Assembly (NCBI GenBank): GCA_036927565.1
Contig: JAYESD010000003.1
Location: forward strand, 95,093,591-95,157,590
Direction of reading: 5' to 3'
DNA length: 64,000 nt
Origin: Tuctoria greenei
Taxonomy: Eukaryota; Streptophyta; Magnoliopsida; Poales; Poaceae
This document shows positions 32,017 through 42,920 of this stretch, piece by piece. Each line of letters opens with the position of its first letter. Positions within the stretch are counted from its first letter, which is position 1. The translations under genes were made by a program, and so were the position numbers. The notes under the pieces were generated by a model, which was not told where the DNA came from, made no database searches, and saw only the letters and a program-made list of their open reading frames with translations.

Positions 32017-32956
32017 TGATGGTTCCTGCGCACTACTAACAATTCATACCTAGCGGTGGTACTAGAAATGTTTTTTGATAGATTTTAGATTATACATGTA
32101 AATCCAGAAGCGCACGAAAACTATTGATGTAGCCATTCCCCTCCAAGAGTATTCCCAAAGAGTGCCATTTATATTCTCCCAAAGGAAGGCTAGATGGAAG
32201 CAAATCAATCATCAAGTGGAGAGGCTAGGTTGGCCTAGGTAGGGTTCTAGCAAGGATGGATAAATGATAAATTGGAGTAGTGTGACACACAAGATCATTC
32301 TATCCTAAGGGGATAAATGGGTTAGAGAGGGACTAGGCTAAGAGTTTGGTAGAGACGCCTACGATGCTTCTAATGTACATATACATAGCCTAAGTTAGTT
32401 ACTAATGGTTATATCAATTATGAGTTCTCATGCTAAGTGGATTAACACATCGAACACGGGTTTACCCCTAGTAATACTAGGACAACTCCCACCAAGAGCC
32501 TGCGGCATAGCCAAACGTGGAGGATTACAAAGGACAGATAGGGCTGTCACCACCTACTGCCTACCTCTTCAATCTGTGGGTCTAGGAGACATTCAACGCT
32601 ACTCTCTATCCTAGCACCATGCTAGCATATTAAGTAATTACCTTAGAAGCCTAGGCACAAGCCATCCTAAGGCAATGAACTAAATCATCGTTGAACCAAT
32701 ATTAATTCATAGCATAAGTGATTCATGTTAACATAATCATGTCATAGCTAATTAGACTATAGCGGGAGTTTGTAGTGTTTATGATGATATAATGAGAATG
32801 GTATAACATCATCATAAATACTACTCCTACCACATACATGGAATCCACAATCAAACAAGAAATGCTTCGTTCAAATATATGAACAATGGCAGACTAAAGA
32901 TAACATCTTTGTTAAGAATAAAGTCACAAATACAAATAGGAATATAAGAGCTATAA
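32017..32956 (-). repeat. Athila-like LTR, proximal copy, interrupted by the Tat array
   Basis: 32017-32765 matches 13762-14513. 32766-32956 has no visible match at the other copy. It is cut at 32957 by the first Tat LTR. The missing U3 part is not found right of the Tat array. Confidence 0.65.
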
Positions 32957-33154
32957 TGTTGAAGTGTTAATGCGACACTTCCCCCGGATCTGCTAAGGAG
33001 CAGCCCAAGGAGGTTCTTGTTCGGCAGGGCTTAGGCCTCAAACTAGTGTTCTGGCAGAAGGGTATGAGACACGGTGGTTTTTACGTGGTTCGGGAGACAA
33101 GGAGCATAACACCCTACTCCACGGTGGATTGTATTGCTGGTGAGTGTGTATGCA

Positions 33155-33177
33155 TGTGTGTGTGTGTGTGTGTGTGT
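33155..33177. repeat. (TG) microsatellite in Tat LTR A
   Basis: About 11.5 TG units; LTR B has about 5 at the same place and C about 3. Confidence 0.9.
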
Positions 33178-33221
33178 CGGGGATTCTGAGTCTGGTTCTT
33201 GTATCGGTGACGGTCCGGGCC

Positions 33222-33228
33222 TTTTATA
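33222..33228 (-). promoter_or_regulatory. TATA box of Tat LTR A
   Basis: The reverse strand reads GACTATAAAAGGCCCGG. Equivalent boxes are at 45258-45264 (LTR B) and on the plus strand at 56017-56024. Confidence 0.65.
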
Positions 33229-34103
33229 GTCAAGACTGGACGCCTTACAAGTGGGGTCCCGAGGCCCGACAGGTGGTCCCGGGGCAATCTTATCCTAAAG
33301 ATCTAAGACTTCTCGTATAAGCTTCCTCTGAGGGTGGCAGTGGAGACTCGTCATCTTGCCGCCTCCCTTGTCAGTAGCCCACGCGATGTTGCTGACGATG
33401 GCGGAAGGTGTCCCGTCAGCTTGTCTTATTGCCGCAAGCTACCCACTTGGCTGAGTGGGATAGGCCTGCAGCACCTTTACTATGATGCGATTGGTCATAG
33501 CAGTCTCTGACCGTCAGTGTGCCCCACAGCGCGCTAGGGGTGGTTGCGGGTCTTCAATGCTTCACTAGAGCGGAGTGCTCCACCCTTTAACTCCTGCACC
33601 TTACCGTCTTGGGCGTGCCGCAAGACACGTGGTAGTGTCGGGGCAGGCCCTTGGTGGGGAGGCTAGCCCTAATCCTTCATGATGCGAGGCGGCTCCGAGG
33701 CTCCCCAGGGTACGTGGCAGCTCTGTGCTTTTTCCCTTGGGGTGCTGGTCCTTGCGCTCTGTGCTACGTGGCTGTTCCGAGGGCACTCCCCCAAGGATGA
33801 GTGAGGTCCCGTCCCTACACGTGGCATCTCGGGAGCCCATCATGCTGGAGGGGCCAAATCCCATCTTCAAGGCTTACGTGGCAGTGGTGTAGCTTGATCT
33901 TTGAGGGAGGCAAAGGCCTTGGCGCCTATAGAACACGTGGCGCCTCCGGACGTGCCATGTTGTCTTCATCTTGTGTGCGTGGGTACCCCATCTGCAGGGT
34001 ACGGACAGTGGCCCCTGGGTCCACCTTGGGGCATGGTGAAGAGCCCAAAGGTGGAGCCCTTTCCATGTCTTCCCGCAATCTGCTTTAAATTCTATCTTGG
34101 ACA

Positions 34104-34597
34104 GCCGAAGCGGTGGGTGCTTCTGCCAACCATCGCCATGCGTTTTTCTCAAGTTGAGAGGTTGCGGTGATGGGATCTTTTCCTGTTGTCACTTTTGTAC
34201 CTTCTCCGGCGCCTTTAACCGCTATGGTTCCTGATGCGATTACAACACTTTTGTACGCCCTGCCTTCATGGGAGCTGTTTAGCTATTTTTCCGGGTGGCT
34301 GACCGCCTGGGCCAGCGCTCCAACCCGGGGGCGTAGGGCCTATTGCCATGGGTGCCACGTTCTGAGTGGTGTGGGCCGATCCTTCGTTCGAAGTACTTAG
34401 GCGTTGCGGGGGTGATTAAAATTGAATCCTTTAGAGGGATCGTTTCCTTCTCTGTCGATACCCCGCATCCTAAGCTTTCGCCTCCTTCCTCGAACACTCA
34501 AGCTTTCTTACTTTATTCAAGGCTCCCACCTTCATGTGCTCCAATTGCTTCCCCATTGCCTCTGTGTCACCTTCGGTCGGTCGATAACCTATTGTCG
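34104..34597 (+). other. Region between Tat LTR A and the antisense ORF
   Basis: No recognised gene. It would be the promoter and leader region of the plus-strand ORF. The frame is open from 34343 but its first ATG is at 34598. Confidence 0.45.
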
Positions 34598-37306
34598 ATG
34601 CGGCGACTGCTTGGCTGGTCGGCAGCAGAGCGTGCGGGGATGATTCGCTGTAGATCTCCCGCTCTTGAAGACTTGCGCGAAGACGAGACCATCCTCTTAT
34701 CCGCCTACGTGTCTGTTGGGCTTGGACTTCCGCTGTCGCGCTTCTTTTTTGTAGTGCTGGAGGAGTACGGGCTGCAGCTCCACCACCTGTCGCCGAACTC
34801 CATCGCCATGATAGTAGTGTTCGTCCACCTCTATGAGGCGTTTGTGGGTTGTAAGCCGACGGTGGAGATGTTCCAACTCTTCTTCGTGATGAAGACCACC
34901 GAAAAAGGCGAGACTACCCGGGTGGGTGCCTACTACTTTCAACACCGGGACAAATCCTCCCAACACTACATCCCTTCACTCAAAGGGGGCAAGTGGAAGG
35001 CCTGGAGGGAAGATTGGACGATCGTGCGGGTTGAGGCCCATCCTGCGCTGAAGGTGCCTACTGCAGGTCCTACTGCTGATCCAACTACCTGGGAAGCATT
35101 CCAGGGGCTGCCAAAGGAGTATGCGCAGATATTGAGAAGGATCCGATTCTTGGCGGACAATGGGTTGACCTCTCTGATGGTGCTGATCGACTTCTTGCAC
35201 CGCCGGACCGCCCCTATATAGGATCGCCGATACGAGGCCTCGTACTACGCTGGTATTGATGATCTGTGCTGGCTGGCTCCAGACGACCTTACCCCAAAGG
35301 AGTTGGATGGTTTGCTGAAAACGTTGACTTGTGATACGGTTGACGATGAGGACGTCTCCATCCCAATCGAATGTCAACCGCTCTTCATGACCAATGATGC
35401 GAGGGACAAACTTCTGAGCTTGATGCCGGTGGTCAATGTGTTCGGTGTCGCCCGCCTGCACCCTGAGGATACGTCAGGGGTTTCAGTGGTTCTTGTGTGG
35501 TGCCGCGTCATGTTGTGGCAAAGGTCGGATTCCTCCCGCTTGTCGGAGAAGGCGAAGGTAGGATCCCCAACATCTTCCGTCGGGCTTGAGGGCAACCAGC
35601 CTGCACCAGTTCTGTTGCCAGGAAGGCGTTCCCGCCATCTGGCCATTGAATCGGCTGCTCTTGCATCAAAGAAGCAGAAGATGACACGGGGGAACAGCAC
35701 CCCAACTTCCCATTGTGATGGGGCCGGAACGGTTGATGCTCCCGTCGTAAACTTGGTTTCCGATTCCAGCAGTGGCTCTGGTTCCGGCGGGTGCAGAGAG
35801 GGGATTGTGCAGGAGATCGAGCCAGTGCGGGCTGATCCAAAGCCTGGGCCAGGGATGGCAGCCCCAGTCTTGAGGGCAGGTCCTGGCGACCTCGATCTAT
35901 CGCCCAGGGTGGAGGGCAGGGTCACTAGAGCGGTCTGACCCACTGGTAAGTCACGTTTTCTTCCTCTGCTTTTTCCCTTCTTTCCCAACACACGTTCTGA
36001 CGGAGTTTTATCCTGGCTTATCAGCGCGTCGTCCTTAGGTGCCATCGATGACTCTGCACCCTCGTCCGTCGAGGCAGGTGAGGCTGAAGTGGCACAAAAC
36101 ATGGAAGTACCAGGCGAAGAGGCGTCCGGCGAGGTTGTGCCCAGCATGGGTGTGCCAAGCGAGGAGGTGCTTGGCGTGGAGGTGCCCGGCGAGGAGGTGC
36201 CTGGCGTGGAGGTGCCAGGCGAGGAGGTGCCCGGCGTGGAGGGGACTACACTGATCGTGGGTGCTCCCCTTGGTGAGGCTGACCCGCCCGTTGTTGAAGC
36301 AGCGCCGACGCCTAACGTTATTGTCGTTGAAGGTGGTGATTTACCACCGGCGACCGACGACCCTCTTGTAGTGGAGGGAAGGGCTTCAGCGCCGGGCAGC
36401 GGCGCGGCGATTCTCGGGGCTCCAGCTGGGGCACCAACTGATCCCCAGGCGTTGGTGTCTGCCATGGCATTGGCAGAAGAGGCGGAGAGGCAGTCGCCTG
36501 TGATGACGGTCACGGTGATTCCTCTTGCCGACACTATTGTCGCAGCCCAGTCCATCTTACGCCAGGCTTAGGCTGCTTTCTCCCGGGAGTGGGATCAGCT
36601 TGCAGAGGAGCAGCGTTAGGTGAAGCTGATCGACGCCAGGAATAAGCAGCTTGAGGTGGAGGCTCTAAAGGCACATGCTATCGCTAATGCCCGCCTTAGG
36701 CTGTGTGAGGATCAGCGGCTGGAGTTGGTCCGTCGTGAGGTTGCCGATGCTGATGCCAAACAGGACTTGGCAGCGAAGGAGGGGTAGGTCTCCTGGGGCC
36801 TGGAGGAGAAGCGTTGGGCTTTGCAGGACTTGGAGCTCGTCATCAAGCATCGGGAGGAAAATCTGGAGTGTCGTGCTCGGGAGATCGCCAATTGGGAGCA
36901 GACTGCGCGAAGAGAGACGGAGAGCCTCCAGGCCTCCCGGACGGCAGAGTCCCAAGGGGTACGAGGCTTCCTGGCCTGTGTTGGGGCGGTACTGGAACCC
37001 CTCGGCCTTGGTCCCTTGCCGCATGGGGAGCCATCTCAGGGGGTGGCCTAGCTGCTTCCTGCCTTGGACTCCCTCTGTTCGTCATTGGGGTCGATGAACA
37101 CTGTCCTCGCAAGGCAGCTGGAGGCTGAAGGAAAGGAGCTGGCTGAGTTGGTGGCCTGCCATGTCCTGGTATGCTTCCAAAGCTGGTACCTGAAGATCCC
37201 GCTGGACGCAGTGGAGAAAGGTCCCCTTGATGAGCGGGAGGATGAGGCTAGGGCCGAAGTCCAAGGGTTTCCCAGGGAGGTCGCTTCTTTGTTCCAGCGG
37301 AGTTGA
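34598..37306 (+). pseudogene. Tat antisense ORF (gypsy-type transposon domain plus coiled coil), interrupted only by stops
   Basis: Plus strand, opposite to pol: the antisense ORF between integrase and 3' LTR known in Grande/RIRE2-type elements. From ATG 34598 one frame runs to TGA 37304 with TAG at 35219, TGA at 35936, TAG at 36569, 36617, 36785 and 37049, and no frameshift. Domain 1, about residues 15-220, carries LGLPLSRFFFVVLEEYGLQL, HHLSPNSIAMIVVFVHLYEAF and REDWTIVRVE, resembling the Pfam family named putative gypsy type transposon. Then an acidic/Ser-rich and basic part (SKKQKM). After a GTAAGT-containing segment come short repeats of the type VPGEEVPGVE (36110-36240), then a long charged coiled coil (about 36580-37300, IKHREENLECRAREIANWEQ). 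A later in-frame ATG at 34640 could also be the start. Its role in the element is unknown. Confidence 0.75.
35946..36038 (+). other. Candidate intron in the antisense ORF
   Basis: GTAAGT donor (ACTG/GTAAGTC), pyrimidine-rich middle (TTTTCTTCCTCTGC, TTTTTCCC) and acceptor CCTTAG/GTGCC, 93 bases. A nearer acceptor at 36024 would lead to an early stop. The length is a multiple of three, and the segment is open when unspliced, so either form keeps the frame. Only sequence resemblance supports it. Confidence 0.4.
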
Positions 37307-37679
37307 GGCCGGCGGCACCTGGGCGCAAGGCTTTTGTATCCGGGGATGACCCCCTTGTGTAAATAAATGTTTATGAATTTGGATTCATGTTGTCTTGTTT
37401 GTTGGCTTGTCGCGTGCTTTCAGATTGTTGCCCCAATTCCTTCTCTTAAGTAAGGTCTTGAAGAGCCCCTGTTATTGTTGTTAGCCTTTTAGGGACCAGC
37501 GTTGGACAATTGACGCAGGCGGTTTGTCGCTAGATGACGTCATGCCTATGGAATCCCCCTTAGAGGCCCCCTGGTAGGCGTGGCAAGATTGTTGGGTACG
37601 CCTACCACTTGAACGCAGGACGTCTTCGACTAGTCCCCATCGGTAGTGAGGAAGCATGAGTGTTGTTGTTGCCAACAGC
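37307..37679. other. Segment between the antisense ORF and the 70-bp array
   Basis: No gene. 37480-37630 matches 46146-46320 near LTR B and, in reverse, 56955-57050 in the plus-strand Tat derivative. An AATAAA-containing stretch lies just after the ORF end (TAAATAAATGTTTATG near 37360). Confidence 0.5.
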
Positions 37680-39393
37680 CAGAGCTGGCTGCTGCGACTC
37701 TGCCCTCCGTCGCTGCAAAGTCGTCGACGGTAGGCTCCCTGGGAGGTGTCGGAGCTGGGTGCTCCGGCGTTGCCTACCACCATCGTGTACTCGTGGAATG
37801 CAGGCACCTGGTGGATAGGATACCACAAGCAAACTTTGTTAGCAGCGGAACAGGACAGGAGAGTGCACTCACTTGTCCGCGCTTGTTGCTGTCGCTGACG
37901 TGTCGGGACGTTGACAGCAGGACCCCTGGGGGGTGCCGGAGCTGTATGCTCCGGCATCGCCCACCATCGTCATAGAGTCGTCAACGGCAGGCCCCTTGGG
38001 AGGTGCTGGAGATGGATGCTCCGGCGTCGCCCACCATCTTTGTGGAAATGTCGACAGCAGGCCCCTTGGGAGATGCCGGAGCTGGATGCTCCGACGTCGT
38101 CCACCATTGTTGTAGAGTCATCAACAGCAGGCACGTATCCGCGCTTGGTGCTGACGTTGACAATCTGGGACGTCGATGGCAGGCCCCTTGCGAGGTGCTG
38201 GAGCTGGGTGCTCCAGGGTCGCCCACCATCTCCGTGAAAACATCAACGGCAGGCTCCCTGGGAGGTGCTGAAGATGGATGCTCCAGCGTTGCCCACAATA
38301 TTTGTGGCAACGTCGACGGTGGGCCCCTTGGGAGGTTCCGGAGCTGGATGCTCCGGCGTCGCCCACCATCTTCGTGGAAATGTCAACGGTGGGCCCCTTG
38401 GGAGGTGTCAGAGCTGGATGCTCTGGCGTTTTCCACCATTGTCGTAGAGTCGTCAACGGAAGGCCCCTGGTGTAAAGGCTATCGCGAGAGAACCCTGTTA
38501 GCAATAAGTGTGGGGTATGAGAATTTACTCACGTATCTGTGCTTGGTGCTGATGTTGACGATCTGGACATCGACGGCAGGCCCCTTGCGAGGTGTTGGAG
38601 TTGGATGCTCTGGCGCCGCCCACCATCTTTGTGGAAACGTCAACGGCAGGCCCCTTGGGAGGTGCCGGAGCTTGATGCTCCGGCGTCACCCACCACCTTT
38701 GTGGAAACATCAACGGCAGACCCTTCGGGAGGTGTCAGAACTGGATGCTCTAGCACCACCCACCATCTTCGTGGAAACATCGAGAGCAGGCCCCTTGGGA
38801 GGTGTCGGAGATGGATGCTCCGACGTTGCCCACCATCTTTGTGGAAACATCGACGATAGACCACTTGGGAGGTGCTGGAGCTAGATGCTCCGGCTTTGCC
38901 CACCATCTCTGTGGAAACGTCAGCGGCAGGCCCCTTGGGAGGTGCCGGAGCTGGATGCTCCGGCATCATCCACCATTGTTGTAGTGTCGTCAACGGCAGG
39001 ACCTTGGTGTACAGGCTATCGCGAGAGAACCCTATTAGCAATAAGTGTGGGGTAGGAGAATTTACTCATGTATCCGCGCTTGGTGCTGATGTTGATGGTT
39101 TGGGACGTCGACGTCAGGCCCCTTGCAAGGTGCTGGAGCTGGGTGCTGCGGCATCACCCACCATCTCCATGAAAACGTCAACGGCAGGCCCCCTGGGAGG
39201 TGCTGGAGATGGATGCTCTGGCGTCGCCCACCATCTTCATGGAAACGTCGACAGCAGGCCCCTGGGAGGTTCTTGAGATGGATGCTCCGGCGTCGCCCGC
39301 CATCTTCATGGAAACGTCGACGGCAGGCCCCTTGAGAGGTGTCGGAGCTTGATGCTCTGGCGTAACATGCTTTGTATGTCCTGAACACATAAC
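37680..39393. repeat. 70-bp tandem array of element X
   Basis: The unit holds CTTGGGAGGTGCCGGAGCTG, GATGCTCCGGCGTCGCCCAC and a CATCTTCGTGGAAACGTCGAC block. Units are divergent and interrupted by longer blocks (CTATCGCGAGAGAACCCT... at about 38475 and 39015, 540 bases apart). Because 70 is not a multiple of three and stops are rare, long overlapping ORFs appear on both strands; I do not call them genes. Confidence 0.9.
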
Positions 39394-40177
39394 AGAGGTT
39401 CATATTGTTTTGCTCGCTGGTGATCTTTTCCTATCTTTAAGTATTGTCATGTCTTACAATCCTGGGCTGGTACACGGGATTTGGGTAATTCTGTGCATTG
39501 GCGCTCAGGGCCCGACTTCCTTCTTATTCGGGGGTGTCAGCGTCCTGGCCACCGGTAATTAGCCGCAACTCTGGGAGGCAAAGCGCACAAGCTTAGGGTA
39601 CAGGACCAAGTTAAAATGTTGCACGCTCTATACCTCCAGCTCAGTGTTGGCCTTTCGCGGGGAACCATTTGGCACCATAGGACCCCAAGTAAGAGGGCAG
39701 CTGTGAGGTTCCATGACACCTTGCAGGTACCTCAAATACATCCTCCTACAGCAGGGTTGCATGACTCTACTAGGGATGGTATAGAACAAATCTCACCAAG
39801 TATATACAGACAATATACAAAATACAAGACTAGCTAGATTGATCACAAAATTAATAGGTAATTTTAAGTGAACGTAAGAGAAAGCACATGGTAACACAGT
39901 GAATTCTTCTCATTGGTGGTCTCAGCAGTGGATTGGCTTTACAGTAAGGCAACGACCAACTCCAGTTGGCTAGGGAGGCAGAGTGTTCATGCTTAGGGTA
40001 CGGAACCAAGCTAAACAGTTGTACACTCTATACCTCCCCCCCCCCCCCCCCCCCGAGTTTATTGTCCTAAGTACCGCTCCTTGGCACGATGACACCCTAC
40101 ACTGTCCTACAATTTATGCTTAAGGGTAGAACATACGGAGGTGCTCTATTTTCCAAAGGTTGGCTAGGGGCTCTCCT
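39394..40177. repeat. Non-coding modules between the array and integrase (X)
   Basis: Repeated modules with GCTTAGGGTACAGGACCAAG near 39590 and GCTTAGGGTACGGAACCAAG near 40000. They match 48120 and 48525 in Y and, in reverse, four copies at 57130-58210. It contains a 19-base C run at 40036-40054. No gene. Confidence 0.7.
40036..40054 (+). repeat. Poly-C tract
   Basis: Nineteen consecutive C; the matching place in Y (about 48568) has seven. Confidence 0.95.
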
Positions 40178-41290
40178 TCTTATGTGGCGAGGCAGACACA
40201 CTTGGGGCAGGATACTTGTATCACTCAGAAGGGGCCTTCCCAGCTGGGGGAAAGTTTGTGCGACCCTTCTCGAGAGAGTATGCGCCGCAGCACCAGGTCA
40301 CCTGTGTTGAGCTCTCTACTCCGCATGAACCACTCTTGGTAGCGCCTCAGCGCCTGTCGGTAATGTGCATTTTGGATGGTGGCGTGCCACCTTGCTTCGT
40401 CGATGAGGTCGACATCTTCTCGTCGGAGCTGGTCCTATGAGGCTTCATCGAACGCTCGGACTCTGAACGAGCCCACAGCGATCTCTGGGGGGAGGACGGC
40501 CTCGACCCCATATACCAGAAAGAAAGGTGTTTCTCCCATGGCGCGGTTGGATGACGTCCGGCTTGCCCAAAGTGCACAGGGGAGTTCATCGACCCACTTG
40601 GCACCATGCTTATCCAAGTTGTTATATGTGTGTCTTGAGGCCCCTGAGGATCTCAGCGTTGGACCGTTCGACTTGTCGGTTGCTCTTTGGATGAGCCACG
40701 GATGCATTACAAACTTAGACGTTGAGGTCTTCACAATAGTCTTGGAATGCTGCACTAGTGAATTGGGTCCCGTTGTCGGTGATGGTCCTCTTCGGGACCC
40801 CGAACCTTCAGACAATTGATTTGATGAACTTGACTGCAGACTCCTTGTTGATGTTGATCATTAGGACTGCCTCCGGCCACTTGGTGCACTTATATATGGC
40901 GACATAGAGGAACTGGTACCCTCTGTCTGCCCTGGGGAAGGGTCCCAGGATATCCCGCCCCCAGACCACGAAAGGCCAGGAGGGCGGGATCATCTGTAGT
41001 GACTGCCCGGGGGTGTGAATTTGCTTGGCGTGGAACTGGCATGCCTTGCACTTCTTGACCTGTTTGATGGCGTCTTGTAGTGTTGTTGGCCAGTAGAAGC
41101 CATGCCGGAAGGCTTTGCCAACCAGTGTGCGGGAAGCTGCGTGATTCTCACACTCTCCTTCGTAGATTTCTGTGAGGAAGTCGCAACCTTTTTGCCGAGT
41201 TATTCACTGTAGCAGTACGTAGTTGGCACCACGTTGGCAGAGATCACGTTCTAGCAGCATGTAGCGTTTAGCCATCCTCATGATCCCCTC
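40178..41290 (-). pseudogene. pol: Tat element X integrase
   Basis: Zinc finger part with CKACQFHAKQIH (41020-41070), then MIPPSWPFVVWGRDILGPFP with the first catalytic Asp, YVAIYKCTKWPEA, a frameshift near 40810, ITDNGTQF with the second Asp (about 40770), and the Glu in RQVERSNAEI (about 40665). The C-terminal part has WVDELPCALWASRTSSNRAMGETPF and LVYGVEAVLPPEI, followed by the usual RREDVDLIDEARWH-type stretch to about 40180. Frameshifts and stops are present. Confidence 0.8.
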
Positions 41291-41418
41291 AACGGATGCT
41301 AGGTCCTCCGGGAGGAGGTTGTCCTTCAGGTAGTCTCGGACCTCTATGATCTACGCGTCGGGACTCTCTGGAGCTTTTGAATCTTGGGCGCCAGGTGATT
41401 TGGGACCTCTGGTGATGC

Positions 41419-42151
41419 TCAAGAACCTTGGCGGCCCCATGCTTGCAGGGCTGCCGTGGTTGCCAGTTCTGTGGAGCCTGGCGCACCTTCTTCATTAGGC
41501 CTTGCCGGCCTAGCGGTTGGCCGTACCAACCTTTTGCCAAAGACCCCTTCTGGAACAGGGGCTCCTGTGGACGCTATGGTTGACAGGGCATCGGCGATGG
41601 AGTTGTCGACGTGCGGCACATCGCAGAGATCCAAGGCCTCGAATCCAGCTTCTAGCTTCTTGACATATACTAGATATGTCGTGAGTTGCGGGTGGTTGCA
41701 GCAGCACTCACCCCGGACTTGCTTGATGATCAGCTAGGAGTCCCCCTTGAACAGCATCTGCTGGATACCGAGACCCTGCGCAGCTATGAGTCCAACGATG
41801 AGGGCTTTGTACTCTGCCATGTTGTTGGTAGCCTTGAATTTGAGGTGCACTACGTACTTGGATTTCTCCCCCTATTGGCGAGGAGAGCAGTACGCCAGCT
41901 CCGCCCCCTTGCTTCCTTGAGGATCCGTCGAAGAAGAGTGTCCAGTGAGGTCCGGTAAGCAACAGAGCCCTAGGCTCCGGCTTACTGATCTCCAGGCCCC
42001 CTGGGTTGTTCAGAGAGGAGGTCCACTCAGCAACAAAGTCCGCCAGGGCTTGACTCTTGATTGCATGTCCTTGCAAGAAATCAAGCTCGAACTCCGCTAA
42101 TTCAGCTGCCCACTTGGCGATATTGCCAGTTGCGTTCGGGCTGCACAGCAC
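41419..42151 (-). pseudogene. pol: Tat element X second (archaeal-type) RNase H
   Basis: ATGNIAKWAAELAEFELDF and QALADFVAEWTS end the first RNase H. Then HWTLFFDGSSRKQGGGAGVLL opens the additional RNase H that defines the Tat lineage. A frameshift follows near 41880. The last part has DLCDVPHVDNSIADALSTIA. The sequence beyond 41419 is degraded. Confidence 0.75.
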
Positions 42152-42339
42152 TGCTCCACTTGGAATGAAGTGACAACTGATACTCGATGTGCCTGAAAAT
42201 AATGCGGAGCTTCCTCGACGCGATTAGCACCGCATAGAGTAGCTTGTGGACTTTGAGGTACCTTGTCTTTTCCTCATGCAGGACTTCGCTGATGAAGTAG
42301 ACCGGGCATTGGATGGTCCGAGACCTTTTCGGGGAATCC

Positions 42340-42860
42340 GGCGCATCTTCTTCCCTTTGCTCCAGGGGCTGGGACTCAAAATCTTCTTGGCCTTTGGGGC
42401 TCCTTAGGGGACCTGGTCATCCTCTGGGGGCCAGGACCCAGAGGCTTCTTGGCCTCTAGGGCCCCCTTGGGGGACCTATACATCCTCTACGAGCTGGGAC
42501 CTAGTGGCTCCCTGGTCTCCGGGACCCCTAGGGGGACCCGGACATCCTCTGGGGGATGGGACCCGGAGGCTCCTTGCTCTCCCGGGCCCCCTTGGGGGAC
42601 TCGGACGTCCTCTAGGGGCTAGAACCCAGAGGCTCCTTGGTCTCTGGGGCCCCCTAGGGGGACCCGGACATCCTCTAGGGGCTAAGACCTAGAGGCTCCT
42701 TGGTCTCCGGGGCCCCCTAGGGGGACCCGAACATCCTCTGGGGGCTGGGACCCAGGGGCTCCTTGGTCTTCGGGGCCCCCTAAGGGGACCTCGACATCCT
42801 TTGGGGGTTGGGCCCCAGAGGCTCCTCTATCGTTTGGCCCCTTGTGAGCTCCAAGCCTTG
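42340..42860 (-). repeat. Repeat expansion inside the RNase H of X
   Basis: Seven or so 60-bp units on the minus strand around AGGATGTCCGGGTCCCCC and CCCAGCCCCCAGAGGATG, encoding Gly/Pro/Glu/Ser-rich peptide of the type PEDVRVPLGGPG. It lies between the reverse transcriptase end (SMVLVA) and the second half of RNase H (RPVYFISEVLHE type). Confidence 0.85.
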
Positions 42861-42920
42861 GGGCTCAGAATCAGCGGTAGGGGCCCCTTCCTTTCATCGG
42901 TGCTGTTGGCGGTCGGCCCG

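Larger units (their letters stand above)
32957..34103 (-). repeat. Tat LTR A (about 1147 bp)
   Basis: Plus reading TGTTGAAGTGTTAATG...CTATCTTGGACA, so the minus strand runs TGTCCAAG...CTTCAACA with matching TGT/ACA ends. TATA box (reverse of TTTTATA) at 33222-33228. A (TG) run at 33155-33177 is longer than in B or C. Confidence 0.8.

Noticed and set aside
35374..36555. A 393-codon minus-strand ORF, Thr/Ser/Pro-rich
   Set aside because: It is the reverse of the Tat antisense ORF in a GC-rich part. The plus frame has the recognisable domain and coiled coil, so this is a shadow.
38003..38884. A 293-codon ORF (plus strand) and many shorter ones on both strands in 37.6-39.4 kb and 46.3-47.9 kb
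   Set aside because: They lie in 70-bp tandem repeats almost free of stop codons. Since 70 is not a multiple of three, the same unit is read in all frames, and ORFs occur on both strands. No domain is present.
37680..39393. CRISPR-like regular repeats
   Set aside because: Units are contiguous and divergent, with no unique spacers. The context is a plant retrotransposon.
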